A stretch of 64,000 bases of DNA from NCBI GenBank assembly GCA_001643675.2, contig LSRY02000031.1, forward strand, positions 250,501 to 314,500. The letters are read 5' to 3'. Made by a program: the position numbers and the translations under genes. A model generated the notes under the pieces. That model saw only the letters and a list, made by a program, of their open reading frames with translations, was not told the DNA's origin and ran no database searches. Shown here one piece after another: positions 1 to 11,900 of the stretch (the first letter of the stretch is position 1; the number at the start of each line of letters is the position of its first letter). Source of the DNA: Monocercomonoides exilis (lineage: Eukaryota > Preaxostyla > Oxymonadida > Polymastigidae).

Positions 1-1284
1 ATAATCGCCATACTTTTCGTCGATTTTGTCTTCTGATTCTCCAAAAACACTTCTCCAACAGAGTTCTCAAACAACTTTTTCCAAGTGGCCATCATTTCGC
101 TCTGTATGTTGTCCTCCTCTTCTTGTGCCATCGCCATCTCAACAGAAACTTCTTTCGCTTCTTCTTCAACAAGCTTTCGCTTTGCCTCCTTTACAATTTC
201 CTTTGCTTTGCTCAAATGATCTTTCCATGCTAATAAGTCCTTTTCAATAAGTGTCGCAAGAACTGAAAAAAAATGTATCAATTTCAAATTAATAACAATC
301 AAACAATAACATTGAAAATAATGAAAACAAAACATTCCCATAAAAAATTAATTATAACATACAGCTTCCGCTTATTTGTGGCAAGTTCAGCACATCCCAC
401 AAACGAAGCCTGCTCAGCCGGCATAGTTTAGCATCAACATCCGAAGGGAACAAACTCGGATATGCAGAAGAAGATGCCATAGAGGGTGTTGCAATAGAAC
501 GACCAGATGCCATTGATGAAACAATTGAACTGCGGTCTTTCATTGATGCTAAGAAATTAAATGATGAAAAAGAAGATTGCATCATTTTTGATCGATATTG
601 AGACGAAGGTGAAAATGAATAGGAAGATCTATCTGGCAGAGATGGGTATTTTGAACGAGATGCAATTTCAACCTGTACCCACTCTTTTTCTTCAAAATAT
701 TCCTGAATCCATGTGAAAACTTTTTCCTCATCAACAGTATGCTCTGCAATCTTTTCTTTTGATTCTTCTTCACTTTCTTTTCCTTTAATATCTGAAAAAG
801 TTTTTGAAGGTTCTTTGGTTTTTTCTCCCTTCAAATTATCAAAGTTATACTTTGTTTGAGTAATGGAGCAAAATGGAGAATAAGAGAAACCAAGACCTCC
901 ATAAGTTTCTGACATTGTACTGCTTGATTGACAAGACGGATGAGGAAAATAAAACGAAGAGTATTGCGGATAATCAGCAAATTTGTGATTTGAAATTTCT
1001 GGAAAAGAATAAAGCGAATTCTGCTTTTCAGGTTCTTTTTCTGGTTCTTTTTCTAACTCCTTTTCTTTTTGTATAAATGAAGATGAAGTACTAAATAATT
1101 TTTCAAAAGCCTCATTTGCTTTTTCTTCTTCAAAGAAGTTTGCTTGTAAAACGTTTTCAATAATGTCTTTTTCTAATGATGGATACAGTTCCATATACTT
1201 GTCAACAAGTTTTGCTTGCTGATCCGGATCGGCGCTTCGCAAAATTTTTTGAGTGTTGAGATCAATGTCGAAGTAAAGTGTCAT
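1..1284 (-). CDS. CUE/UBA-like domain protein, two exons visible, 3' end off the window
   Basis: The first exon (1284-363) encodes about 307 residues. Near residues 20-62 there is a CUE/UBA-like stretch: YPSLEKDIIENVL, then an acidic helix ending in AFEKLF. This fold usually binds ubiquitin, so a ubiquitin-linked role is inferred only. The rest is low-complexity, rich in Ser, Glu and Lys, with a PEKEPEKEPEK run. The exon ends at a phase-1 donor, GTATGT (intron 362-263, 100 nt, acceptor TTTTTTTTCAG). The frame then continues as a Lys/Glu/Ala-rich helical segment (FLATLIEKDLLAWKDHLSKA and on) to position 1 with no stop, so the C-terminus is missing from the window. Read without splicing, the protein would end just inside the intron. 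The splice is supported by 86 open codons beyond it. The start is the first ATG, and the gene is divergent from the coiled-coil gene 150 bp away. Confidence 0.72.
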
Positions 1285-1434
1285 CAGAATAACGAATAAT
1301 TTAATATTGGGCAGTTGATCATTATTTCATTATCCTTTATTTTCAAACTGCACATAAACTTATTATTTTCAATTTATAAATTGTTATAGATATGCTTTCT
1401 GTTTTTCATTGAAACCCATATTTTATTAAGGAAG
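1285..1434. promoter_or_regulatory. Divergent intergenic promoter region
   Basis: This 150-bp AT-rich gap lies between the start codons of two divergently transcribed genes, so it must hold both core promoters or one shared promoter. I recognise no specific element in it. The role is inferred from gene orientation alone. Confidence 0.4.
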
Positions 1435-4400
1435 ATGTCATCGGTAAGTCCTCAAAATACAATGGTGTGACTCACACTCAGATTTGTTAAATATGAAAAT
1501 TAGACAAATCTTTTATTTATATTCAGAACTCAAGAGTTGATGTTTCTCAAGCTTCGCAAATTTTAGAGAATGAGAGAGATCATGCTGTTTTACTGCATAT
1601 ACAACGTGAAAATGCTGAACTTAAAAGCTATATTGACGTTTTGAAATCAGCATTAGATTTAAAAGCAAATGAATATGGTTTAGGAGATAAAAAGGTTTTT
1701 TATCAATAAATAATAAGAAAATAATATTTGAAAATTTTATTTCATTTTTTTTTGAAGGGCGGAATTTTTATTGAACTAGAAGGAACACGAAGAGAACGAA
1801 CTTTACTTCAACAAAAAGTTTATGATAATTCTCTTGTTATTTCAAACTTAAAGAATGAACTAGAAACGACGAATGAAAAACTAGATCTCTCAAAGCAACT
1901 TTTGAGGGAAATAACAAATCAACAAAAAGTGGAATGCAACAGTTTTGAGCAAAAACTTGAAAAGCTTAATAATGCAGTTGACCAATATCTAGAAACGCTT
2001 GACGGGCGAATTTCAGAAGTCCACAATCTTATTTCGCAAAGGAAAGATTTGGAAGATCGCCTTTTAAATTACGAAGAACGACAAAAGGAAATTCAAAACT
2101 CATTGGATGAGGAGCGACAAAAAAACAATGAAAAAGAAAGAAACATTGCTATTCTTAGCCGATCAATTTCTGAAAAGGAAACGAACATTGAAAATTTAAC
2201 AGAATCACAGCAAGCTTCAGAGAAACAACACAGATTGATAGCAGATAAATTGATATCGACGCAGCACGAACTCGACGAGGCCTTAGCGCTGCGAGCAGAA
2301 GTGTGGACGGTGTATGAGCGAGAAAAAGCAGAAAAGGAAGAACTGAAGGAGAAGCTGCGTCTGGCAGAGGAAGAGCTGGCTGAGTCGCAGGCAAAGCTGA
2401 GCGAGGCTGAAGCGTCTCTGCGGCGTGAGTGCGACAAGGCGAAGTGGGAAAGCGAGCGGAGCAGCCTTCTGATGCAGGCGCGGAAGGAGAGCGAGCGGCA
2501 GAGCAAAGAGAAGGCAGAAGAGGCACAGAAGCACATCGAGACGTTGTGTGAGTCGATTTCGGGGGCGAATAAGCGCGTGGGACAGGCGAAGGAGGAGCTG
2601 GAGGCAGAAAAGAGGGAGAGGATGGAGGAGAAGAAGGGGTGGGAGAGAGAAAAGGAGGAGAGGGAAGAGGAGATGAGAGAGAGGGAAAAGGAAATTATTC
2701 AGCTGAAAGGAGAGCTGAACGAGAAAAATGCAATTTTAGGTGAATTAAAGGCAACAAATGCAGCGAAAGAGAAAGAGCTGACAGAGTTGAGGGCGAATTA
2801 TGAGAAGGAAACGACAAAGAATACAATGGAGATAACGAGATTGGCTTCAGAAGTGGAGAAGAAGAAAGCAGAAGAAAAAATAAGGTCAGAAATGATGATG
2901 GGGCAGATGACGAAGCTGAAGGAAGAAGCAGCCAATGCGAAAAACAGAATGAAGGAGCAAAACGAATACTATGCGGAAATGAAGAGAGAATTCGATGATT
3001 TGCAGGAGAAGCATCAGAAAGACGGAAAGGAATTGGAAATTCTGAGGGAAGAAGCCGAAAAGATGGAAGAAGAAAACAAAAGACTCACAAAAGAAAACGA
3101 AGAAATGAATAAAAAAACGGAAGAGTTCGAAAAGAGAGCAGAAGAAGCAGAAACAACAGCAGAAAAACTAAGGCGAGAAGCCGAAATGATCCACGAACAG
3201 AGGAAAGAGATGGAGAAAGCGATGGAAGAGAAGCAAGAAGAATGCAAAGCTTTGCTTGGAGATCTTGCTGTGAAGAAGCTGGAGTTGGCTGCGATGAAAG
3301 AGGAGAACAGCAATTTGGCAGGCACAAGCGACACAAGAGCGGCGGTGCTGCTGGGGAAGATAGACGAGTTGGAAGAAGAATGCAAATGTTTAAGAGAGAA
3401 GGAAGAAAAAGAAGAAAAAGATGGGGAGAGGAGAGAAAGAGAAATGAAGGAGCTGAAAGTGAGGGCGGAAGAAGCAGAAAAGAAAGTGGAGATGATGGAA
3501 GTTCTGTTGAACAATACAAAAGATGCATTGAACGAGGCCAACGAAGAATTACAGCAGAAGAACGTAATGTTGGAGGAGATGATGAAAGAGAAGGAGAAAT
3601 TCGATGATTCAGAGAATGAAGATGAAAGAAAGATGAATAAAGAAAAGAGGGAAGATGAATTTGACACTCAAAATGAGAGTGAACAAAACGGAACATTAGA
3701 AAATTCTTCTTCTTCTTCTTCTTCTTCTGATTCAACGAACAATAACGACAACAACATCAATAAAGATAAATCAAAGGAAAACTCATTCCCCTCATCTTCA
3801 TCAATAATCCAACCACCATCCACTATTTCCTTTGAGCAAGCAGTCGAAGATGCTGCAGAGCTCAAAAGATGCCAGGAAGATCTGCTTCTTCTCAGGGAAG
3901 TCTGCCAAGAAGCAGAAGCGATGCTGCAGTCGATGCGGACAGAGATGAAGGAGAAGGCGAAAGAAGGAGAAAACGAGAAGAGGATGTTTGTGGCGCAGAT
4001 TGGGCAGATGATGGAGGATATGGAGAGGAAAAACAAAGAGAAGGAGGAAATGAAGAGTGAGATTGATAAATTGAGAGAGAAAGCATCAATAGCAGAGCAT
4101 GAAGCAGAGGCAGCGAAGAAGAAAGTGAACAGTTTGAAGAAGGAGTTGGAAGAGAACAAAGAAAGAGTGCAGTTTTTGGAGAAGACATTTGGATTGGCAG
4201 AAGAAGTAGCAGGAAATGGAACATCATTTTTAACAACTCCTTCGTTTTTGAATGCGACGCAGTCAGGAAATCAAACTGAATGTCGCATGCTTCGCGAGGA
4301 AATGGCAAAGTTGGAGAACAAAATGAGTGAGAAAGAGGAAGAGATAAGACAGTTGAAGCAGGCAAAGGCAACAGTTGAAGCAGATCTGCGCTCGAAGGAA

Positions 4401-5597
4401 ACATCATTTGCAGTCGAAAAGAAAGTCTTTGGCGAAAAAACGAGAGTTTTGGAAGGACAGCTGAGGGAAAGAGAAGAAGCACTCAAAACAGCCGAAGCGA
4501 AAGTGCGGGAGACGAAAGTGGCGAACGAGGAGATTCGGAACTATGGAGTGCTTTTGGAGAAGCAGCTGAATGTGGCAGTGGAAGAAGTGGAAAGATTGCA
4601 AGTGGCAGCAGACACAGGAGAAGCGATGCGGAAGGCGATGAGCAAAGAGATTGAGCAGCTGAGAGAGACGTTGGAAGAGGAGGAGACAGGCCATGCACAG
4701 GAAGTGAGGGCGCTGCAGGCAGAGCTGAAAGAGGCAACAGAGAAGATTCAGCTGAGAGACGGGACGATTTCTGCGAATGAGACAGAGCTGGCTGATCTCA
4801 CAGCACAATGCCATGCTGTTCTGGATGAGAACGAGAGGCTGAGCAGATTGGCATTGGAAGCAAAGCAGAACAGAATGAACGGGCAAATTGGAGTAAATGC
4901 AGTTAATGCGATGAATATGAACACTCAGCAGATGAATGGGATGTTGGGTGAAATACCAGAAGAGCCGCGAGGAAACAGAGATGGGAAGAGGAAAGTGGCT
5001 GTGACACAAACACTTCCTGTGTACAGAAACTTGTCTTTGACAACATCACCCACTTCCTCTTCTAACTATTCCTCTTCCACATCTCCTTCCTCATCCTCTC
5101 AGGCAATCACCACACCTTCTTCTTCTTCTTCTTCTTCTTCTTCTTCTTCTTCTTCTTCTTCTTCTCTTTCTCAAACACCTCATCCACGTACATACACCAT
5201 CCAGCTTCCTGTCTCTTCTGCACATCAAAGTCCTCTTTCTCCCCTTCGCTCTGCTTCTTTGTCTATTTCGTCTCCTCAAAAATCCCCAACAAAACACAAA
5301 ACTCGTTCTCCTCGCACATCAACCAGCTCGTCTGCTGCTAATTCAAATTCTTCTTCACAACAAACATCATCATCTGCAATTGTTCCTTCTCCTTCTTCTT
5401 CCTCTTCTCCTTCTCCATCTTTTTCATTAACACCCCACAATTCACAGCGCGAAGACCAGTCTTCACTCAAACAGAGTGTGTCTGATCCACAAAAGCTCTC
5501 TTCGCCTCCGCTTGTTCAGTCGCAATTCTCTCCTAATGCTGATTCAAATACACCTTCTCATTCGTTTTCTAAATCAGAAAGCTCAAAAGCAAGTTGA
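1435..5597 (+). CDS. Long coiled-coil protein with Ser-rich tail (3 exons, 1338 aa)
   Basis: Exon 1 is only ATG TCA TCG (1435-1443), followed by GTAAGT. Intron 1 is 1444-1526 (83 nt) and intron 2 is 1695-1757 (63 nt). Both are phase 0, and joining 1435-1443, 1527-1694 and 1758-5597 gives one uninterrupted frame of 1338 codons. From about residue 20 to 1050 the protein is almost pure coiled coil, rich in Glu, Lys, Ala and Arg with heptad-like Leu spacing. It is interrupted near residue 710 by a Ser run and an Asn/Asp patch. The last ~230 residues are Ser/Pro/Thr-rich, with a 17-Ser run and SP/TP sites that suggest phosphorylation. Such proteins are typically cytoskeletal, basal-body or Golgi tethers. 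I cannot name an orthologue. The stop is TGA. The G-rich purine composition of the coiled-coil part contrasts with the AT-rich flanks. Confidence 0.85.
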
Positions 5598-5995
5598 AGA
5601 AAAAAAAAAAATGAATGATTTTTTGGGGAAGGATGGATATGACTCGTTTTTGTTTCTAATCCAAATGTAGTTGAAAAGTTCATTTCATTTTGAATGTATT
5701 CTTTTGATTATGTTTTAGTTGTGTTAGTGTGTTATTCTGTGTTAGCCATTTTAATAAGCTGTTAATTATTTGAAAAAAAATATCACTTCATTCATCATTG
5801 TATAATAATTATTGTAATCATCAACAAATAATAATTTACGTCAACGCAAAATAAATTTTTGTAATATTCTATTATAAACAATTTTTTCACGAAAAAGATA
5901 ACACATAAAAAATTTCATAAAAATGAAACGAAACTTAAAAAACAAATTAATTTGAGCCAAAATGGAAGAATAACCAGATTCAACAGCTTTTCATT
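5598..5995. other. Convergent intergenic spacer
   Basis: This 398-bp AT-rich spacer separates the 3' ends of two convergent genes. It presumably holds both polyadenylation regions. AATAAA-like strings occur on both strands but are not informative at this base composition. No gene is seen. Confidence 0.6.
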
Positions 5996-8900
5996 CTAAT
6001 CAACTGTAATGAAGAATATCGAATATGCCAATAAAAACACAGTCAGTGGAATAAACGGGAGCAACCAGAAGTTGTTGATAAATGCCAATCCAATCGCAAG
6101 CGGAATGAATGACCAAATGAGCGAGGCGATCAATCTGAACACGACATGCAATTTTGAGTGGCGGTGGAACCATCTGTGTGACAGGACGACAGGAATGCTG
6201 TAAATAGACCACAAAGCACGCAAGAGCGAAAACAGGGCTACAAAAAGCATCTCAAATGAGAGAATAGGATGGAACGAGGAGAACACATGACGTTTTGATA
6301 GGTACTGCAGATGGAATGAGCCAGTCATTGAGATGAACCACGCTAGCTGCACAACATAAATAGACCAAACAGAGTGCAAACGGAAAACTTCGATGAATGC
6401 CTGCCCAATTGCAGTCCAAAATCTGACTGATCCATCCTCATTGTCATCCAAAATCTGTCTGGCAAATATGATAACAGCAACCACAAAGGGCAAAAACAGC
6501 TCGACAAGCTGAGCAGCGAGCCAGATAGGAGTGAGGACGCACTGAATGATCGTTTTGACAGCAAAGACAAGAGAAGGCACATCGAAAAGCGCAGAAGACA
6601 ATGAATGATCTTTCAATAGAGGATTGGTCGACAGACCAAGCCATTTTGTATTTTTGAGGAAAAAGCGAGGTTGCTTGACGAGATAACAGAATCCCTTCCA
6701 AACAGAACGAAAGATGGACAAGATCGAAGCATCAGGATAAGAGCGAATGGAAAAGATAGAAGAAGCAGAGGAAATAGAAAGAGGCGAAGGAACAGAAAGT
6801 GTTGGGGTTAGCTGAAGGGAAGAAGGAGAAGGAATAATTGACTGTGTGCATAGAGTCTCTGACTTTTCGGAGGAAGTTGAAAACAATTGAAGAATATTGT
6901 CATTTTGTGATGAAGGCAACGAAGGAGAATAGGAAATCATTTGCGGAGAAGGTATATATGAAGAAGATGCCAATGGCAAATATGCTTCACCATCATTCAT
7001 TTGAAAGAACATATTTTCATCGAAATGTCTTTGCACTTTCAATTCTTTTGCACAACTTAATTCTTTTCCCCTACTATCACAAATGTCCGCATTCCCAATC
7101 AAAGCAATTGTTCCGTCCGCTGGAAAAGTTGCAGGAAGAAGCGAAGGAGTTGTGATTGGAATGTTCAAAGCACCTCCACAAAAGAGGAAGGTCTGAAGAG
7201 GAGGAATATCAGCAAATGAGGATGGAACAGCAGAAGGCGAAGTCAGAGAGGATGTGAATGACGAAACAGTAAATGGAGAATTAGTGATTGAATGAAGGTT
7301 GATATTATCAATTTGAGAAGAAGAAGAGGAGGAGGAGGAGGAAGGAGCAAGTGCAGTAATTGTAGGCTTCCATCCACTCAGAAGAATATCTTCAGCGTCG
7401 TTGTATTCAATTGACTCTTCATCATTTTCTGCCCCTGGGTTTAAAGCATTTTCTGGTTCTGTTGTGTTATTTGCATCAATAACATCGTTTAAGTCAATAA
7501 TTATTTCCGATTGATTGTTTGAACTTGACTGTTTTTCAATAACTTTATCTTTTTCCCTTTCCTTTTCCTCATTTTTATCATTTTCTTTGTTTATCAATGC
7601 AATTAGCGATTCATCAACCTCCACAATAATGTCATCCTTTCTCGTCTTGCTCAGATTCGAAAACAGAACTTCAACATTCTCCTGATAGGACATTTCGTTG
7701 AATATTGTCACTTCTCCTTCCAATCGATTGTGCAAATCATTCGAATATGAAATAAATGGACGCTTAAGAACTGAAGGCAAATATTGCTGCTTTTCAGGAA
7801 AGATTTCACTGCTTGATGAAGATTTTCTTTGAGAAATTGAATGAGATTCAAGTGGGCTTGATGGATTTGGTGTGCTGCCTTTTTTGTCCGCTTTTTCTCC
7901 TCCTTTTTTATGATATATACTTTCGTTGCTTTCTTTTTCTGGTTTTGTTTTCTCTGTCTCCTTCTTTTCCTTTTCCTTTTCATTCTCCTTCTCCTTCTCC
8001 TTCTTCTTTCTTCCCTTCTCTTTTCTTCCCTCCCCTTCCTTCGAGAATATACTCTCCACCGATGCGATTCCTTGCTTCTTCCTTTTCTCAGCGCTTCCCA
8101 GTGACAGTGCTGATAACAATAGCTTCACACTCTTTGTCATTCCTGTATTTTGCAGGAAAGACGGCTGGTCTCTCACAACAACACCGTCCCAAAGTGGCTG
8201 GAAAAGCGTCAGCACAAAAAAGAACACAACATTAGGAAGCATCAGCACAACAGCCAAATCATTCAGAAGAGTGAAGAGAAAGGCAACCAGAACTTGAAGC
8301 ACAAACTGATCAGCGTTCCAAAAGGGATCACAAAGCGATCGCTCAGCTGCAGCAGAAAAGATGAATGCAGGTGTCAAAAGATACGAAGATGCCAGGCGAG
8401 CCAAAGAACAATGCGAAATCGGGCGAAGGAAGTTGAAGAAATGGGACTGCTGGTGCAGAGCAGAGGAAAGCTGCCTTTCACTTTCGGAAGTTGTTGGACT
8501 GTGGAACGAGTCAAAAGAAATGCTGTTGCGAGAAAAATTGGAATGCGTGGAACGAGGAGACAAGATATTTGGAGAAGATGATACTTTTTGTGTGGATTGA
8601 ACGTTTGAAGAAGAAAGAAGAGAAGAAGAGGAATTGGATGAAGGTGAAATATCAATATGAACAGAACTTGATTCATTTTCTGATCCTGTTAATGATTTAT
8701 TGGAAGAGGATGAGTTTGACACACGCGAAGTAGTTGGAGAAGAAGAAGAGGAAGAAGAAGGAGAAAATGGATGCTCTGTTGTTGTCAGATCAACAGGTGA
8801 CAGAATGCGAATGGGATGATTGTCACTTTCTGCTGATTTGCTGTGCATATCTCCATTTGCTGTGTTTTGCATTTCATCTGACTCTTTCTCCTTTTCATTC

Positions 8901-11900
8901 AATTTTCCTGTGCCGTCTTCTTCTTCCTCTGTGATTGCTTCGAGTGGCGTTGAGAAAGCATGCGAGTGATGACGATGGCGATGTGCACGCCGATGCAACC
9001 TCGGCTTCTCCGCAAAGTGCATCGCAATAAATTCCAGCAACTCTCTTTCACTCTCTTGCTCTCTTATTGCTTCCGTGTCAGCTCTCTGATCTTCTGAACT
9101 GTCTCGCATTGTTTCTTCATTCATCCCCTTTTCTCTTCTTCCATCCTGCTTGCTTCTTTCAAATCCATCATCATTATCATCATTATTTGTCTCTTTCTTT
9201 TTCTTACCCTTTGCTCTCTTTCCCTCTTTCTTTCTGACCTGAGGTTTTCTCACACCATCACTTGAACATCGCCACTTTACATACCAATAAAGTGGAAGGA
9301 CAACAGGAAGCATCATTTTCAATGGGATAAGAACTAGATGTGGAAAAAGTGTAATTCCCCTCAGAAAATTGGATGAAACAGCAGATTTTATTTGGATGCT
9401 GAAAAGAGAAGAGTCTGAAATCAAATAATTTGGTGAAGGTAAAAATGAGATTTGTGGAGAAGAAGGAGAAAATGATGAAGACAATGAAGATGCAGAAACA
9501 AAAGGAGAAGACATCTCCGAAGAAGATGGAGATTGCTGCTGCATTTGATGTACATTGGTTGACTTTGTTTGTTGCGCATGCAATTCTGTTTGAGACATCG
9601 TCGTAACTGTCGAAGATGATCTCAATGAATGCTCAGACATAACCTCCTGTGAAGTCTGTAGTTGCTGACGTGGAGATAGTTTGACAGCATGTGGACTGCG
9701 AATGCTTCTACGAATTTTTGTGTGTTTTTGACTTTCTTTTCCTTCTTTTCCATCTTCTCCTCCATTTGTCTTTTGTTGGTGATTTTCTGAATGCGCATTT
9801 GAAATACATATCAACACAACCTCCTTCACAAACAAGGGAAACCTCAAAACTGTCACAAATATCACAAAAATCTGCAAAAAAAGGAGAAGATCCAACAGAC
9901 AGCGCCAGCAAACAAGCAGAACTGCCACATCAGATGAGACAAGAACAGCAAAAGGAAACAACAGAGAAGGATGTGCATTCAACTTCTTCCTCAACTCGCG
10001 ATTGAATTCGGGTGAATCATTCATGCGCCTTGTGCTATCAACACTGGTTTTCGTTTGATTTTTACTCTTTTTGGAAGAGTTGGAAGACGAAGATTGCGAT
10101 ACAGAAGGAGAAACACGAGTTGATTCTGTTTGTTTTGTTGAGTTTGTTGAAGAATGCGTCAAAGCGATGGAGGAAGAGCGAGAAGATGGCATTGAAGTGA
10201 TGGAGAATATTTCATCATTTGAGTGAGCAGCTGAAAATGAAAAAGGCATACCAGAGTTTGAAGAAGAGATTGCACTTCTATGACGGTTTCTTCGTGAGTT
10301 TTGCATTGGCACAATTTTGAGCAACTTCTTCTTTTGTGCGTTTTTCTCAACTTTAACAGAAAAATTCGACCTTTTCTGTGGAACTTTATTTTTATCTGGT
10401 AAACTGTCAAATGAATTCCACTGATGAATCAAAAGTGGCTGCACAGATTGAGAACGCGGAGGAACATCAACAGACACCACAGGAGAAATAACAGGAGAAG
10501 AGGAATACGATCGAAAAGAAGACAAAGAACGACTATGAGAATGAGAATTGGAGTGGGAGTGAGAGCGAGAATGAGAATGGAGAGAAGATGAAGGAGAAGA
10601 AAAGTCTGAGCGATTGCTAAGAGAAGGGCAAGATGAAGATAAATGCAAAAACGTGGTATCTTTCGTTATTACCTCATTTCTGTTCTTTGCCAGAGAACTG
10701 ACGCTTTCTTGCTCCAAAAGTTTATCGGGATGTTCATTTTGCAAAGTCTGCAAATTTTTGTCACCCAATGAATTAAACTGAAGAGATAGCATTTCGATAT
10801 TCAAATTCGAATCATCCGAAAGCCTGCGATTTTCATCCAAGAAATGTGAACTTTCCATCGATTCTTCAATTTTTTGTGCATTTTCAATTTCATCCTCACT
10901 CGAGCTTTCACACAATTCTTCATCAGATAATGTATCTTCCAGAATTTTCTTGTTATCACTCAAAGATTGGTAATTCAATGCATTAAAGTTTGAATGAATA
11001 GGATGAGAACGCAACGATACAAAAGCAGCAAGTGAATTTTGTCTGCGCTTCACAAAATTTTCTGGCTGAGAGTTGCAATTTGAGGAAAAGGTATGGAAAG
11101 AAAGATGGGATGAGGAGGAAGGCAAGCTTGAAGAAGGACAGAATACGGGTGATGGCAAGGCTGATTGGGGATAGGAACTGGACGAATGAATGGAATCAGA
11201 TAAAGCTGTTTGGAAAGAGGAAGAGGAAGAGGAAGAAGAAGCAGAAGCAGAAGAAGGCAGTAATTGTCCAATGAATTCATTGAAAGACATGCTGGAATGA
11301 ATCATTTTTGGATTATTCTGAAAGATAGGTTGACTTTGTACCGAACGATATAAGTTTTCATTGTTTTCTTTTCTTTGGGAAGATTTCAAAGATAAATGAT
11401 GTTTGTTCAATTTTCTTTCCATTTTCTGATTATTCTGTTCATTTTGAACAGAAGAGCTTGATTCGCTTTGCTCGGCAATAGCATATTCAGTTGAATGCAA
11501 ACCATAATCGAACTTTGTTGGAATATAACTTGTCATAACATCACTGAAATCACATGCATTGGATTCTGAACCAGCAGATGAACGTTTGCTGCAATTGCCA
11601 CATTCTTTTTGTGATTTTATCTGCAACTGTAAATTATTTGCGGTTGATTGCTCTGAATCTATTTGAGTATTGCCTTTTTCAATCTGTCTTTTTTTCTTGT
11701 CTTTCTCACTTTCTGCAGAAATAAATCCTGTTTCATCTTCTGACAGATTAAATGAATGATCACTGACATTTGCCATCTTCCTTCCCTTTCTCCTCCTCCT
11801 TCGATATCTTTTTTGCCTGTGTTTTATTCGCTTTTCATTTGTGTCATCTTTCCGCTGTCTTCCAAGAGCAGAAAACAGCTCCTGCGACAAACCATCCAAA

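Noticed and set aside
2093-3735. Several Ser/Leu/Phe-rich antisense frames opposite the coiled-coil gene
   Set aside because: Purine-rich coiled-coil codons leave few stops on the other strand. No domain, no plausible start context, and overlapped by a strong gene.
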